Part shown: positions 22,521 to 33,940 of the stretch, in pieces
Numbering within the stretch: the stretch's first letter is position 1
Layout: each line of letters begins with the position of its first letter
Assembly: GCF_014898055.3 (NCBI RefSeq)
Contig: NW_023605083.1
Coordinates: 64,969,715 to 65,033,714, forward strand
DNA from: Talpa occidentalis
Lineage: Eukaryota > Chordata > Mammalia > Eulipotyphla > Talpidae
DNA: 64,000 bases
Reading direction: 5' to 3'
Made by a program: the position numbers and the translations under genes
Notes under the pieces: model-generated
Told to the model about the DNA's origin: nothing
Databases searched by the model: none
Seen by the model: the letters and a program-made list of their open reading frames with translations, nothing else

Positions 22521-23264
22521 TATTATTTTTAAAGATTTGTTTATTTATGCCTACAAGAGCTGGGGGACAGGCCAGTGGTGTGAGGGGTGAAAGGATTCAC
22601 CAGAGACAGAGTGGGGAACATAATGTTATAGGACAGCCCTGATATTGAACGGGTTCCTGGCTGTGGGTCCTCACCCGTGCGCTTAAAAGGGACTTATGAA
22701 TACTCCACTACAGGCACACACAAAAGGTTAATAAAAGGTTTATTTACAGGGGAAAAGGAAATAAGGAAAATGTACAACTCAGGGAGAAAATAGGGAAATA
22801 AAGTCTTTAGTGCATCCTACCCGATCCGCTGACCTGTAAACCCAAAGCCACTCTCAGAGCTGGCTGGACACTGCGAGCTGGCGGAGAGCCAAAATGGGGG
22901 ACCCCCCCCAAAGCCCACGTGTCTGTCTTTATACTCACTTGGCTGCTTAACCCCATCCTCAGGTCCCAGCCACCTTCCCTTTGTGGTGATGGGATTTGGA
23001 GTTCCCAGTGTCTTTGGCTTTGGCCTGGAGTGGGGGTGGAGTCCACAAAGCCTGTATGGAATTAGCTTTAGGACATCCTTTTCCCCCTAACAATAAAAGG
23101 CTGACTGACTGAAGTACACTGCTGAGGGGAGCAGCAGGAGAGTCAGGAGAGATCTGCTGTGTCAGTGGGTAGCTCCCTGGCCGGCCTGGGATCGAACTTG
23201 TGTTGCAGTGGCTGCGGACAGTTTCATAGGTTGTGTCTTAATGCCTTGCGCCACCAGGGAGGCC
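22521..23264 (-). mobile_element. tRNA-Glu SINE, minus, interrupted by LTR B (unit 1)
   Basis: Reverse complement of the SINE at 1551-1793: the tail is at about 22521-22619 and the head GCGCCACCAGGGAGGCC ends at 23264. It sits within the AATAAACTTTTTC region of LTR family C, with an AAAAAGTTTA-like duplication. The same insertion is intact in unit 2 at 50789-51063. Confidence 0.8.
22624..23092 (+). mobile_element. Solo LTR, family B, inside the SINE; TSD ATAA
   Basis: 469 bases from TGTTATAGGACAG to CCCCCTAACA, flanked by ATAA (22620-22623 and 23093-23096). Unit 2 keeps the uninterrupted SINE at about 50890. It contains TTAATAAAAGG and a GATCCGCTGACC block typical of this family in the window. 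Confidence 0.9.
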
Positions 23265-23755
23265 CCAAGAAAAATTTATTAAGTAGAAAGGGAACGAAAC
23301 TAAAGTGGACTCCCAGGCCAGTGGAACCAGGCCAGGGAGGGGCAAGGGAGCCCAGTGGAGCCGTGCCTCAGGGAATGTAGACTTTCTTTCCCTAATTATT
23401 CTAAAGCTTCACCAGTCTCTTTGTGATTGGTTAGTTCTCAGTGGTCTCATGCGCTGCCCTAATGTCACTGTGCCCAGAATGAAGTCTCTGTGTCCCAGCC
23501 CTTATCTTAGCATACATTTCTTTCTCATGCTTGTTCTGGAATGTCCAGTTGCCCCTAGTCCTGGGGTGTTTGATTAGTTCCCTTTGAAATTTGTTGCCCT
23601 TATCTCTGGAGCCTCCTTCCTCCTCTGAGGCTTTTCCTGTTCAATTCTGACCCTCAGGGCTCTGCGCTTGCCCTATGACTCATTACTACACAAAAAGACA
23701 AGTAGAGATCACAAGGATTTTAGTAGCTGTGCGTGTGCAAACAAGAACAGAGATC

Positions 23756-24660
23756 AAGGCCTCCCTGGTGGCGCAAGTGGTTAAGATGCAGCACTATGAA
23801 ACTGAGACAGGGCAAGCTAGGGTGATTAGGCAGTTTTAGGGACAGTGCAGGAGGGGACCTCTGAAGAATTTAGGGAGGCTTCAGAGATAAGGACAACCAA
23901 GAAAATGTAACCAATTCTACTGGGAAAAACAAACATCCTAGCACCACAAATAATCTTGTTAAGGATGGTCCTGGTTTTCTTCAGATGATAAGATAAAGTG
24001 TAAAGATGCTCACCGGGAGGACTAGACCATAAAGATAAAAATGTAACAAATGGGGAAAGACAAACCTGTTAGATAAGGAAGATCCCCACTCAGTAGCAAA
24101 TTAAGTGAGACAGCCGAAAACTGACCAATTACAAAGAGACTGGTGGAGCTTTGGAATAATCAGGGAAAGAAAGTATATATTCCCTGAGACACAATTCCAC
24201 TTTGGCTTCCTTGTCCCTCCCAGGCCTGGTTCCCTGGCCTAGGAGTCCCACTTTATTTCTGTTCTTTTTCTCCTCAATAAACTTTTTCTTCTAAACAAAC
24301 CTGCCCTTCTCGCTTGCTAGCCTGAGCGTCTGCGAAGTTCCTACTGCGGCTTCGTGAGACACCAACCCGTGGGGGTCTAGCGGCTGGGGCTCAGCGCTGC
24401 CCTGCAGCCTGGGATCTGTTCCTAGCTGGGAGACTAGGCCTGACAATTCCGGTATCAAAACTATCTGCAGCCTCTGCAGTACGGGTTTGATCCCCTGTCA
24501 GGGAGCTAACCACATGGCGCAGCAGAGCTCTCCTGTATTTCAGTCAATCTGCCTGTTCTGTTCCCCACTTTGTCTTTAGTGAATCCTCTCACCCCATACC
24601 TCTGGCCTGTACCCCAGTTCTTGTATGCATAAATAAATAACTCTTAAAAAAAAAAGAATG
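23756..24660 (+). mobile_element. tRNA-Glu SINE of unit 2, split by a solo LTR
   Basis: SINE parts 23756-23802 and 24458-24655 correspond to the unbroken SINEs at 1551-1793 and 51557-51795. The interruption is the LTR at 23803-24457. Confidence 0.88.
23803..24457 (+). mobile_element. Solo LTR, family C, with TSD AAAC
   Basis: 655 bases from TGAGACAGGGC to CCGGTATCA. Contains a TATA-like AAGTATATATTCCC (about 24170) and TCAATAAACTTTT as poly(A) signal (about 24276). Flanked by AAAC (23799-23802 and 24458-24461). Units 1 and 3 have the empty site in the same SINE. A degraded member in the opposite orientation is at 21152-23637. Confidence 0.9.
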
Positions 24661-27600
24661 GAGATCAAGCATATTTCTTTTTTTTTTTTTAAGACATAAA
24701 AACAAGTTTATTGTCAGATAACAACAGGACAGCTCTCTGGACAGAGAGAGGTCCCAAATATATTTCTAATCACACTACATACCCTGAGGGGTCACTTCTG
24801 GAGGCCTGCAGGTTAGGCCAGAGCTAGAGGCTCTGGACAAAAGAAGTTGAGTCCTGCTCTGGGTCTGCCCAACACCCACTCAGGCTCCCCCTAGCATCTC
24901 TGCCCACGAGAAAATACAGGCCCACAGACCAGGATTCAATACCCGGGGGGTGGCCATCAAAAGCACTTAAGTAAAGCCCACTTGAACATTTTTAGCTATG
25001 GAGATTTATTTAATGAATTTATTTAACAAATTTTAGCTATAGAGATTTATTTAATAAATTTATCTATTGTGTTCAAATATTTCATAAATGGAAAACCCTT
25101 CCTAATGTGAGCAGTCAAGCTCTTGCTGCCAACGTCAAGAGTCAAGACTGTCCACCGATCTGTCTTCCATCTACCTCCCTACACATCAGAGTGCTCAGAA
25201 TGACTACGTGGCCAAATGTTCCTCAGCGATCATGTGTAATGCTGGCAAACACTGCCTATGTCTAACTGGGGAGGCCCTCCCCAATCCTGTGTTGTAAGAA
25301 AGTGGACTTTTGGCATGATTGTGAAACAAGGGTTAATATCGCAAGAGTTTGTTGTCTCTGTTGAGAGAGAAGTATGAGAACATTAGTCTTTCCTCTTACC
25401 TCTAAATCTCCGCAAATCCTCCCTGACCTCTAGAACAGTGTCCACCTCCTGTATCAGCGGTAGGGAACCCACAGATCCCCAGGACACTTGATACAGTGGT
25501 TTTTTGTTTCAGGGGTAAAGTGACACGTGGTTCTCTAGGGGTCTGAATGGTGTTGGAGGTGAGAAAACATGTTTGAGGTTTTGGGTCACTTAGCACCAGA
25601 TCCCAAGTGATTATGTGTTATTTAAAAAACTGTGTGTATGTTATTGGGGTGAAGGGACCTATACCTACTCAAACTCTGGGCTCTGAGCACGAACCCCACT
25701 TGACAAAGCACAATGGTGGCGCTGTCGCCACTCAACCCTCAGCCTCTCCTTGCATACACAGTGCCTTGGATCTACCCGTACCCCCGATCAGGTTTCACCA
25801 GGACCTCACAAGGGCTTCCATCTGTCTCTCAAATCCATGCTACTATTTCTACCTTCTTTTATCCTCACTGGAGCCAAGCAGACGCTTCCCATACTATGCT
25901 ACTTAAAACCTCCCCATTTCTCTTCATACACCCAGAGCCCACTGCCAACTCTTCAGCCTGGCACAGATGCTCTGCAGGCTTCAATTCCACCAACCTCTCC
26001 AGCCTCAATCTGGGTTACTCCAGTCACCTCAGACACCATCACACACTCAAGCTACAGACCTTCCAGGTCCTTCCTGCTCCTCTCTCTCATTTGCAATCTT
26101 TCCTCTAAAAAAACCCTGATCATTTCTTCAAGTATCAAGTTAGAGCAACACGAATCCAAAAAACTAATGGAGCTTGCAAAAATAATGAAAAAAATAAGGG
26201 AAATTCTAGTGTTGACAAGGATGTGTAGAAAGAGACTTATTTGAACACCAGCAAATTTGTATAACCTCAAAAATCATTATTATTGATTTGTCAAATTCTG
26301 TTTTGTATGTTTTGGAAAGAGATTTTTTTAAATCAAATTCATTGAGGCATAAAATAAAATGTGCACATCTGAAGTTTACAGTTCATTGAATCTTCACCAA
26401 TGGACATACAGGTGTAAATGCCATCACAAAGATAATATAGAACATTGACATCTATTGCAGAGAGTTCCTTTGTGCCTTTGCAGTTAAATTGCTCTCCTCG
26501 CCCTAGGCAACCTCTGACATGATTTCTACATTATGGATGAATTTGGACTATTCTATCGCTTCACATAAATGGAATCATATAGTATGAGCAGACTGACTTC
26601 TGCTCAGCATGTTTTCAAGATTTATTCATGTTGTTACCTGCATCTCTGTCATTCATTCCGTATCATTGCTCACCAATATTCCACTGAATGAAATACTACC
26701 ATATGCTTTCCCCTTTTCTTATTGGTGGATGGATATGTGAATGGTTTCTAGGTTTCTGCTATTTTGAAAAAAGCTCAAGTCTTATACAGACATATACTTT
26801 TCTTTCTCTTCGCAATTTTCGCAAGCAATGTGGTCACTCTCTGGATGAGACTTCGAAGGGGCTATCACAGTATAAAACGCTGAAGACATCTGTAGCTCAA
26901 TAAAGCTGGAAAAGTAAAATAAAAAGCTATAGAGGACAGAATTAAGTAGGGTAGAATTTTGGACATGAATGAGAGGCTACAAATCCATTAAAATGATAAC
27001 TAGCAACTAGGCTGAACCGTGAGAAATTATTCAAAACATGATGCAATAAATAAGACTACACAATGGTCAGCATGCCATGAAAATGTGTTCTGAAAGCATT
27101 TATTTGGATGCAAAAAATTGGACAATCCCCCTGTGGTGTAGAAATACAAATGGGCAGTGGAATTATTGATCCAAGTAGTTACTGAATACCCACCATGTGC
27201 CGGGCACTGTTCCAGGATTGGGAACACATTGGGAAGAAGACAGACAAGCTCCCCACTCGCATGCTGGGGGTGGAGACTCAAGGTTTTAATGTCCTGTTTA
27301 GATGTAGGGAGATGGTTCCAGTGATACATTTACTAGACATAGACGTCAACTGAGATGCGCTCCTCTTTCGGAAATGTCCCTGCCTGCAGGGCTAGCTGAG
27401 ACCCCGCTGAACTTTTGCTCTTCCATGGTTGTTGCACACTAAGTTGGAGTAGAATCCATATTTGCCCTCACCCTCCAAACTCTCCACTGCCCAACGCCCC
27501 ACATGATACCACACAGGCCAGGGAACTAAGGTGACTTCAACTTTTGATTGGTGGCTCTACCTGCTCAGGTGTTGGTACTTTGGAAAAGGAAGTGGAAGAA
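24661..27600. other. Non-coding 5' flank of ORM copy 2
   Basis: Collinear with 1794-4725. It holds the L1M-like remnant (about 26310-26790) and a MIR-like fragment near 27176. A small local duplication of the ATTTATTTAATAAATTTA type lies at about 25005-25065. No exon seen. Confidence 0.6.
26310..26790 (-). mobile_element. Ancient L1 (L1M-like) remnant, unit 2
   Basis: Collinear copy of the remnant at 3410-3890, with the same diagnostic stretches and a similar level of decay. Confidence 0.55.
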
Positions 27601-27913
27601 AACCTGTGCAATTGCTTCGCAGCCCCTGGATTGAAATCCACACATGTTAATTGAAACCCTGCAGTCCATGCCCACCTTGGCTCTGAATAGACAGACCTTT
27701 GTGCCCTAGACACCCCTCCAGGTCAGGGGTCCAAATTAGACTTGGAATGTGGATTTTGGGGAAAGGAGAAAAGGTTTTGTACAAGGTAGTTTCCAAACCC
27801 TCCCTGGAATGTGTCCCAGTCATGTCCCTAGATCCCGCCCACACCTCCATACAGAAGTCCCTGCACCCTCCAGCCGCCAGTGCTGCCTAGCTGCAGGTGT
27901 CTCTCATATCAGC
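27600..27913 (+). promoter_or_regulatory. ORM copy 2 proximal promoter and 5' UTR
   Basis: Conserved block ending at CATATCAGCATGG. At the TATA-like position this copy reads CATACAGAAG (27848-27857), where copies 1 and 3 have GTAAAAGAG and GTAAAAAAG. TGTGCAATTGCTTCGCAG (27605-27622) is a candidate C/EBP site. The degraded TATA-like box may lower or shift initiation; that is inference. Confidence 0.5.
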
Positions 27914-30900
27914 ATGGCGCTGCCCTGGGCCCTCGCCGTCCTGAGCCTCCTTCCTCTGCTGAGTGCCCAGAGCCCAGAATGTGCCAACTTCACGGCGAAG
28001 CCCATCACCAATGTCACTTTGGACTGGGTGAGTGCCTGCGCACCATTTGGTGACGGTCCGTGCCCTCTCCTGGGTCCTGGGGTGCAGTTCTGATCCACCA
28101 GGTAGAAGTTAGAGGCAATTCATGACCCCCAAAATCAGTAGCCCCATTGCAATTTCTTAGTAGGGAACACGGAGCTAAGCACAGAGGGGCTACCCGGGCT
28201 GGGTGGGTGGTGTTGCATGGAGCGAGCTCTTGCATAGTCCCTCCCCACCTGGAGCCCTGTCTTCCTGTTTGCAAAATGGAGGGACATCAGCCCAAGACTC
28301 GCCGCAGCAGAGCATCCAGGACTCAGCTCCAGCCTCCATCACCCCTGGCTTCTCCCTAGCTCTCTGGCAAGTGGTTCTGTGTCGCGGTGATCTTCCGACA
28401 CCCTAAGTTCAATCAGTCTGCTAAAAGTATCGACTCGTACTACTTCTACTTTGCCCCCAACAAGACGGAGGACAAGATATATTTCAGAGCGTACCAGACC
28501 ATGTAAGACTCCCACACTCCCCGCTTCCAGTCCCTGTTGCTGGATTGTGTGGATCCTCCCTCTTCCGGGTCTCTGCCTCCACATCCATGGCAGGGGAAGG
28601 AAGGGATGACTGTAATGGCCACCCAACTCTTGCCCGAATGTCTGCTGGGCGATGGCCCTCTTCTCCCTGACTGTCTTACTGCTTTTCTCCCCGGCTGTCT
28701 GGTCTAGTGGGGACCGCTGCATTTACAACAGTACTCACTTGTTGGTCCGCCGGAAAAATGGGACAATGGTCATCAAAGGTAAGGGTCAGGAGGAGGGTAG
28801 GGATGGTTAGGAAGGAGGGTGGACCAGTCTAAAAGAGGGGAGCAGGACACAGGACAGGGCTTTGTGCACAGAGAACCCAGGACAGACGCCCATGCTGCAC
28901 ACAGATGCTCAGTAATAACTGCACGTTTTGAACTCGTGCTGTGTGCCAGGCGCTGCTGAAATGCTTCACAGCAATGAACCCACTGAATTCTCACCTGCAG
29001 CCCTAGGAGAACATTACAGTGATCCGACGAGGAATTGGGGAAACAGAGACCTCAAGTGGTTTCCCCTGCGCCACACACCTGCAATTAGGGCCAGGACTCA
29101 AATCCAGGGCTGACTCCAGACCTGCCTGTCTCTCAACTGCTTTCCCCTTTGGGAGCTAAGGGTGGTGACTTCACCCAGCCCCACTATCACCACCAGAGGG
29201 CACCCAGTGGGAGCACAGGAATGCTGACTCCACTGGCAGGCCTCAGGCTCCTGCTGGGGCCTCACCTCCTCTGTAGATGGCAGAGGGCCCTGACAGCTGG
29301 TCTCCCCGGGAGGATCCATACTACTCAAAATGGTCAGGACAGGCCTGGCATGCAGTAGGAGCTGGGCCATGTTGTCCTGGCCTTCAACGATGGCGTCTGT
29401 GTCACCCTGGACAACCCAGTGTCCTCGCCTGTGATACATGAACCACACTGACCCTGGCCCTCATTTCACCCAGAGGATTTCTCATCAGAAAATGACACAG
29501 AATTTCATGCCCACCTGCTGCTCAGCAAGAACCCCAGGACCTTCATGTTATACTTCTTTCCAGAGGACAAGCAGAAAATGGGAATTGCCATCTATTGTAC
29601 GTACCCCAAGATCTCATCGCACCCTGGCCTTGCTCCATTAATCATCCCCTACTGGGGTTTGTCCCCAGAACCCCAACCCTCCCTGATACCCCCTCCCCAG
29701 TATCCCAGCACCCTCAGCCAGCCCCTTCCTCCTTCCTGCAGCTGACAAGCCCCAGTTGAGTGAGGAGCAGCTAAACGAGTTCCATGAAGTCATAGAGTGC
29801 ATGGGCATGCACAAGTCGGAGATCATTCCCACAGATGAGAAAAAGGTGAGTGCAAGGAGCGCTGACAGTGCTGCCTGGGACATCCCCAGAGGCCCAGGAG
29901 GAAAGCTGGCCGCCAGGGCTGAGCAGCAAGACCGATGTCCTGCTCTGAAGCACCCTCCTTGCTGCAGGGAGAGCTGAGATTCGCAGAGGCCACGGGGTGG
30001 ACTAGAATCCAGGAGGGAGAAGGCAGTGGGAATCAGGAAAAATGCTGGATGAGGTGGGGAATGTTGAGAGGCCACCAAGAGGTGGCAGCACAGCCAAGGA
30101 GCTGCAGTGGGAATTTGGGGAAGAGACTCACACAGGGAATTCTCACTGATGACTGCTGCCACCCCCAGGTTTCTCATACTCCTACCAAGAGAATGGATAC
30201 TGGGGGTTTTTCAAACTGCAGCAAATCCAGGTCACCATCCCAACTGTGTAACCGTCTCCTTAACACTTTCTTTAAACCTGCGGAAGGATTTCCTTGCTGC
30301 TATTTGATGCAATACTCTGAAATCACAGCTCTGATAAGCAGTTTCCACTTACAAGAAAGTACTTCATGATTATGAAAATGAGAAGAGCTTCCTCAGCTTT
30401 GCCCCTAAGGTCATCTCCCTTGACTGCCGTGGCACCCCTCATCTCCTTGCTCCCAGGAACCCTTGGAAAGGCTTATGAACCCAGGCCCTGGAGTAGGCCG
30501 CCTGGCCTGCAGCCTGCCCCTCCACCCACTGGCTGGGAGCCTAGGACAGGCCACGAGGTTGCCTCAACCTTCAGTTGCACCATCTGCAAAATGGGGACGT
30601 TGTGAGGGATTCAGGAGACAGGGCGAAATGCTTGGCAGTTACATGCTCAGGAAGTGCCAGCCTTTCTCCCCCATTGTGGAGGTGAAGAAGCTGAGGCTCA
30701 GAGAGGGAAAGTGACTCACTCCAGGTCACACAGCAAGGAAGCAGCCAATCCTGGGCTGCCATCCTGGATGGCCAGTGCCACTGTGCTGCAGTCAGTCCAC
30801 TCCTGCCAGCAGACCCTTGCCTCCCACCTATGGTGTTTCTTTCTCCCACTACCTTCTAGGATCAGTGTGGGCCGCTGGAGAAGCAGCACGAGGAAGAGAG

Positions 30901-30934
30901 GAAGAAGGAGCAGGAGGGGGCCAAAGAAGAGTGA
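27914..30934 (+). CDS. ORM1: Alpha-1-acid glycoprotein (orosomucoid), copy 2, six exons
   Basis: Coding exons: 27914-28027, 28360-28502, 28708-28778, 29489-29596, 29742-29845 and 30860-30934 (615 bases, 204 residues), all with GT/AG borders. The product is a secreted liver acute-phase lipocalin that binds basic and neutral lipophilic compounds in plasma. Residues 1-18 form the signal peptide; the mature protein should start at Gln19. GKW at 41-43 is the lipocalin signature. Cys23, Cys90, Cys165 and Cys183 match the two family disulfides. Sequons are at N25, N33, N56, N72, N93, N103 and N111; the five from N33 to N103 coincide with the human sites. Oddities: Cys45 replaces the usual Tyr after GKWF, giving an odd cysteine, and the exon 4 acceptor has an in-frame alternative 15 bases upstream. 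The start has A at -3 and G at +4. The symbol marks the family, not one-to-one orthology. Confidence 0.93.
28927..29107 (+). repeat. MIR SINE in ORM intron 3 (copy 2)
   Basis: Collinear with the MIR at 6036-6225 (GTGTGCCAGGCGCTGCTGAA, GAGGAATTGGGGAAACAGAG). Confidence 0.75.
30655..30760 (+). repeat. MIR-like fragment in ORM intron 5
   Basis: GGTGAAGAAGCTGAGGCTCA, GAGAGGGAAAGTGACTCACT and AGGTCACACAGCAAGGAAG follow the MIR 3' half. Also at about 57752-57855; lost with the deletion in copy 1. Confidence 0.65.
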
Positions 30935-33336
30935 GCACTGGGTTAGAACATCAGGGAATTTGGGGGTAATTTCCAGCACTTGCCCCACTCTTTGTAACTC
31001 AGTTCTTTCCCTCAGATGTATCGGTAAAGTCTACATTTGGCAAAGGCAGGTTGTTCTTTGCTCTTTCACTTATTCATTTATGATGAAGCAGCCCCCAGCT
31101 GAGCCTTGGCTGATCATGGGATGAGACCCTTCCCCTGGCTGGGATGGAAGAGCCCCTTGTAACGCCCAGCACATGGGTGGGCTGGATGATGCACTTGTGC
31201 TGTGGGAGCCCAGCTGGTCAAGGTTCCTTCTGCGGTGGGGAAATCTTAGAAGGCTTCCTGGAAGGGACATCTAAATCGGTCTCCTAAGATTAGTGATGCT
31301 GGTGTGCATTGTTAGTTTAGCCCTTGAACCAACACAGGTTCTTTTGCCACAAATCTGGGAAAAAGATTTGCAGACAATTTAGATAAGCAGAGAAACAAAC
31401 TTTAAGAAAGTGAATTTATTTAAAGCCTGAAAGTAAGGACTCCCAGGTACACTGTACTTGTGAAGGGCAAAAAACCTTTTGTTGGCCTGTGTCTAGGGGT
31501 ATTCAAACCTTTTCTCTATTCTGACACCTCAGCATCCTACTTTGTGATTGACTCTTTCTCCAAGAGGCCCTACTCCTCCAGGCAGATGTGCCCATTTTCC
31601 CAGCTCTTAGATTTTCTTTTTACCCCACCCCATCCAAGGTTTCTTAAAATTCACTGCCCTTATCTCAGAAGTCTCTTTGAACTCTCCTGAAGTTCCAGCC
31701 TACACTGTCCCTGAAGCTGCTTCATTAACCCGAACATACCCTGGAGCTCATTAGGAGATTAATAATACCCACTCTTCTTGCTATAAGCCAGGTATCTAAG
31801 AGAAGAAGTTTAGGGATCGAGGCAGACATAGAAGTTCAAGTTGCTGTGGCTAAGGGATGGCGAGAACTCTGGCACGTGGGCCATTCATGAGGGACCCTAC
31901 TGCATGCCTCTCCTTGGCCATCTGGCTGGTGGGGAAGGCATGGCAGGCAGGAGGCTGCTGTGAGCACCTTGACAAGATTCTGGTTTGACAAGATTCTGGT
32001 GTCTGGGCCGGGACACAAGAGTAATCGGGAGGACTCGGGACCTCGTTTCTCTATGAAGGGTTCTCTGGTGTCCACCAGGAAGGAGGGTAAAAGATCTAGG
32101 GGTGAGGTTGGCCCAAGAAACCAGCTGATGGCCTGCAAATGGTTTTGGAACAATTGATATGAGCCATGTGAGGCAGGTCCTCAGAGAGGCATAAGCAGAA
32201 CTGAGCACCTGAAGCCAGGAATCCAGCAAAGAAGGGGACCTCTTTCCAGACCCCGGGGTTTTGGGATTTGTGGCTGTGTGAGGGTTTCAGTACCACTGAG
32301 GTGAGAACAAACACATTAAGTGAATGTCGATACTTGGGCAGCTCACTGGTGAGCGTCCTGAGCCACCCAGAGCGACAGGACGATGACCGGCACCAGTGCC
32401 TGGTCCCGTGACTCACGTCAGCACCCTGTGTCTCCCCTCTAAGGGCCAGGCTGCCCAAACCCAACTCCAGCACCCTTTGCTTAAAGTGGGTGACTGCTCT
32501 GTGCAGGGGTAAGGATACAAGGTACTCAGGCTGTTTTTCATCTCCCAGCAGCCTCTACAGCCACGATCTGCGGCCTTGTTTTCCTCCCAGGTCGCACGAC
32601 CTGCACATGATACCCTGTTAATGCAAAAAGCTCTTGGAGCACGAGCATAGGCACGTGCACCTATGGTTACCCACACCAAGGACAGGCTGAGCAGCAGAGG
32701 GCACTGGGTGCGTGCATATGTAAAATCGGACACCTGGGCAAAGAGGACGAGGGATTAAAGGGGAGATTTAGCAGGGGCTCAGTTGCTACCTCTCTGCTTA
32801 CCTGTCTGGTTCCCTGCTTCAGTATTAAGGGTCTGTCAAATCTCCCCAGGGCTCCAAAATTCTCTTTTTCTCTGCTTGAGTTAACAATGAATCTACCCCA
32901 CCAAGGCATGGGGTCTCTTTCCTGAAGCTGGGGGCCATGCTGGGCCTCATCTCAGCTCCCTCTCCTGACCCCCCCCGAATCTGAGCTGAGACTCTCACTC
33001 CCAGAGAAGGGGCTGCACCAGGAGTTTCCTACCAGGAATCATCCTCCCTCAGGGTTACTTTAGCAGCTCTCCTTTGCAACACTGAGAAATACCAGCTGAA
33101 AAGTGTCCTGGGGCCTGGGCAAAGTGAGCGGGCCTATTAGAAGAGCAGATGATATATTCAAGTTGGGGTGAAAAACGTCATGGAGGTTTGGGAAGAGAAA
33201 AAAGAAAAAGGAGTTTGGGAAAAAAACGTCATGGAAGCTTAGGAAGGGAACAAAAGAAAAAGGTGAGGGAGAAAAATCTTCCTGGAGGTTTAGGAAGAGA
33301 AACCTGGAACAAGTAGCAGGCTGCCAGGTTTTCTTG
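30935..33336. other. 3' flank of ORM copy 2
   Basis: Non-coding and collinear with unit 3 (58032-60412); deleted in unit 1. The stretch 31390-31740 (AATTTATTTAAAG, CTTATCTCAGAAGTCTC) weakly resembles LTR family C in reverse and may be an older relic. No conserved frame was found. Confidence 0.5.
31023..31028 (+). promoter_or_regulatory. Degenerate poly(A) signal of ORM copy 2 (GGTAAA)
   Basis: About 90 bases after the stop, the context TTTCCCTCAGATGTATC leads into GGTAAAG, at the position where ORM 3' UTRs normally carry AATAAAG (recalled from the human gene). No AATAAA is visible nearby, so 3' end formation may rely on this weak variant or a distant signal. Confidence 0.5.
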
Positions 33337-33407
33337 GTGAATCCTCTCACCCCCCACACCTCTGGCCTGTACCCCAGTTCTTGTATGCATAAATCTTTAA
33401 AAAAAAC
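33337..33407 (+). mobile_element. SINE 3'-tail fragment, unit 2
   Basis: GTGAATCCTCTCACC to TATGCATAAATCTTTAAAAA; collinear with 7058-7130. Confidence 0.7.
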
Positions 33408-33940
33408 TGGATGGTTGAGATGCCATGTGGAGTTCTGGAAGACATTCCTGTCAATAAGACCCATACCCACAGGACTAAGGTGTGGGCTGTGGGGAGCACA
33501 CGGGGTCTAGTGTCCGGTAAAGGCAACTGTTTGCTGAAAAGGAGACCTAGGGAGTCCAGCCTTGCAGTTCTGCAAACACCCACTTGCTGTTTCTCATGTC
33601 TCTGGCCTCAACACAAAGGGGCTCAGGCAGCTCCAGTGCAAAGGGTTACAGATCTGAGATAGGCAGGAGAAAGATGTGGAGAAAGAAGCCAGCAGAGGGG
33701 GGCAGGCTGGGTCTGGAAAAGTGCCCCCAACATCTCCCCCAGGAGAGGCTTGGCTCCGCATCCACCTTCTACCTGACAGGCGATTTAGAAACCAAAGTCC
33801 TTGACACATGCCACAGGTGTACACGGCTTCGGGAATGATTTTTTGTAGCTTTTCATTTCAGATCAACATTCACCTTCCTTCATTTGCCCTCATAGTGAAA
33901 ATAGAACTTTAAATGCTTCAACCATACAGACATCACTGAT

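Larger units (their letters stand above)
1432..23637 (+). repeat. Tandem segmental duplication, unit 1
   Basis: Collinear similarity to units 2 and 3 starts at 1432 (TGTTCTATTCTGACCCTCAG; compare 23638 and 51436). It covers SINE, ORM copy, LTR block, AKNA-like exon, MIRs, L1 and LTR relics. Compared with unit 2 it has lost ORM exons 5-6 and about 1.9 kb of 3' flank, and it has gained several LTR elements. The exact unit boundary is a matter of convention in a tandem array. Confidence 0.85.
21152..23637 (-). mobile_element. LTR family C relic (minus), with nested insertions (unit 1)
   Basis: CAGGCCTAGTCTCCCAGCC, then TTGGTGTCTCACAAAGCCGC, then GGACTCCCAGGCC and TCTTTCCCTAATTATTC are the reverse complement, in order, of the LTR at 23803-24457. 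The relic is split in unit 1 by an inverted-repeat LTR insert (21226-22412) and by a SINE (22521-23264) that itself contains an LTR. In unit 2 (50613-51435) only the SINE interrupts it. Confidence 0.8.
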
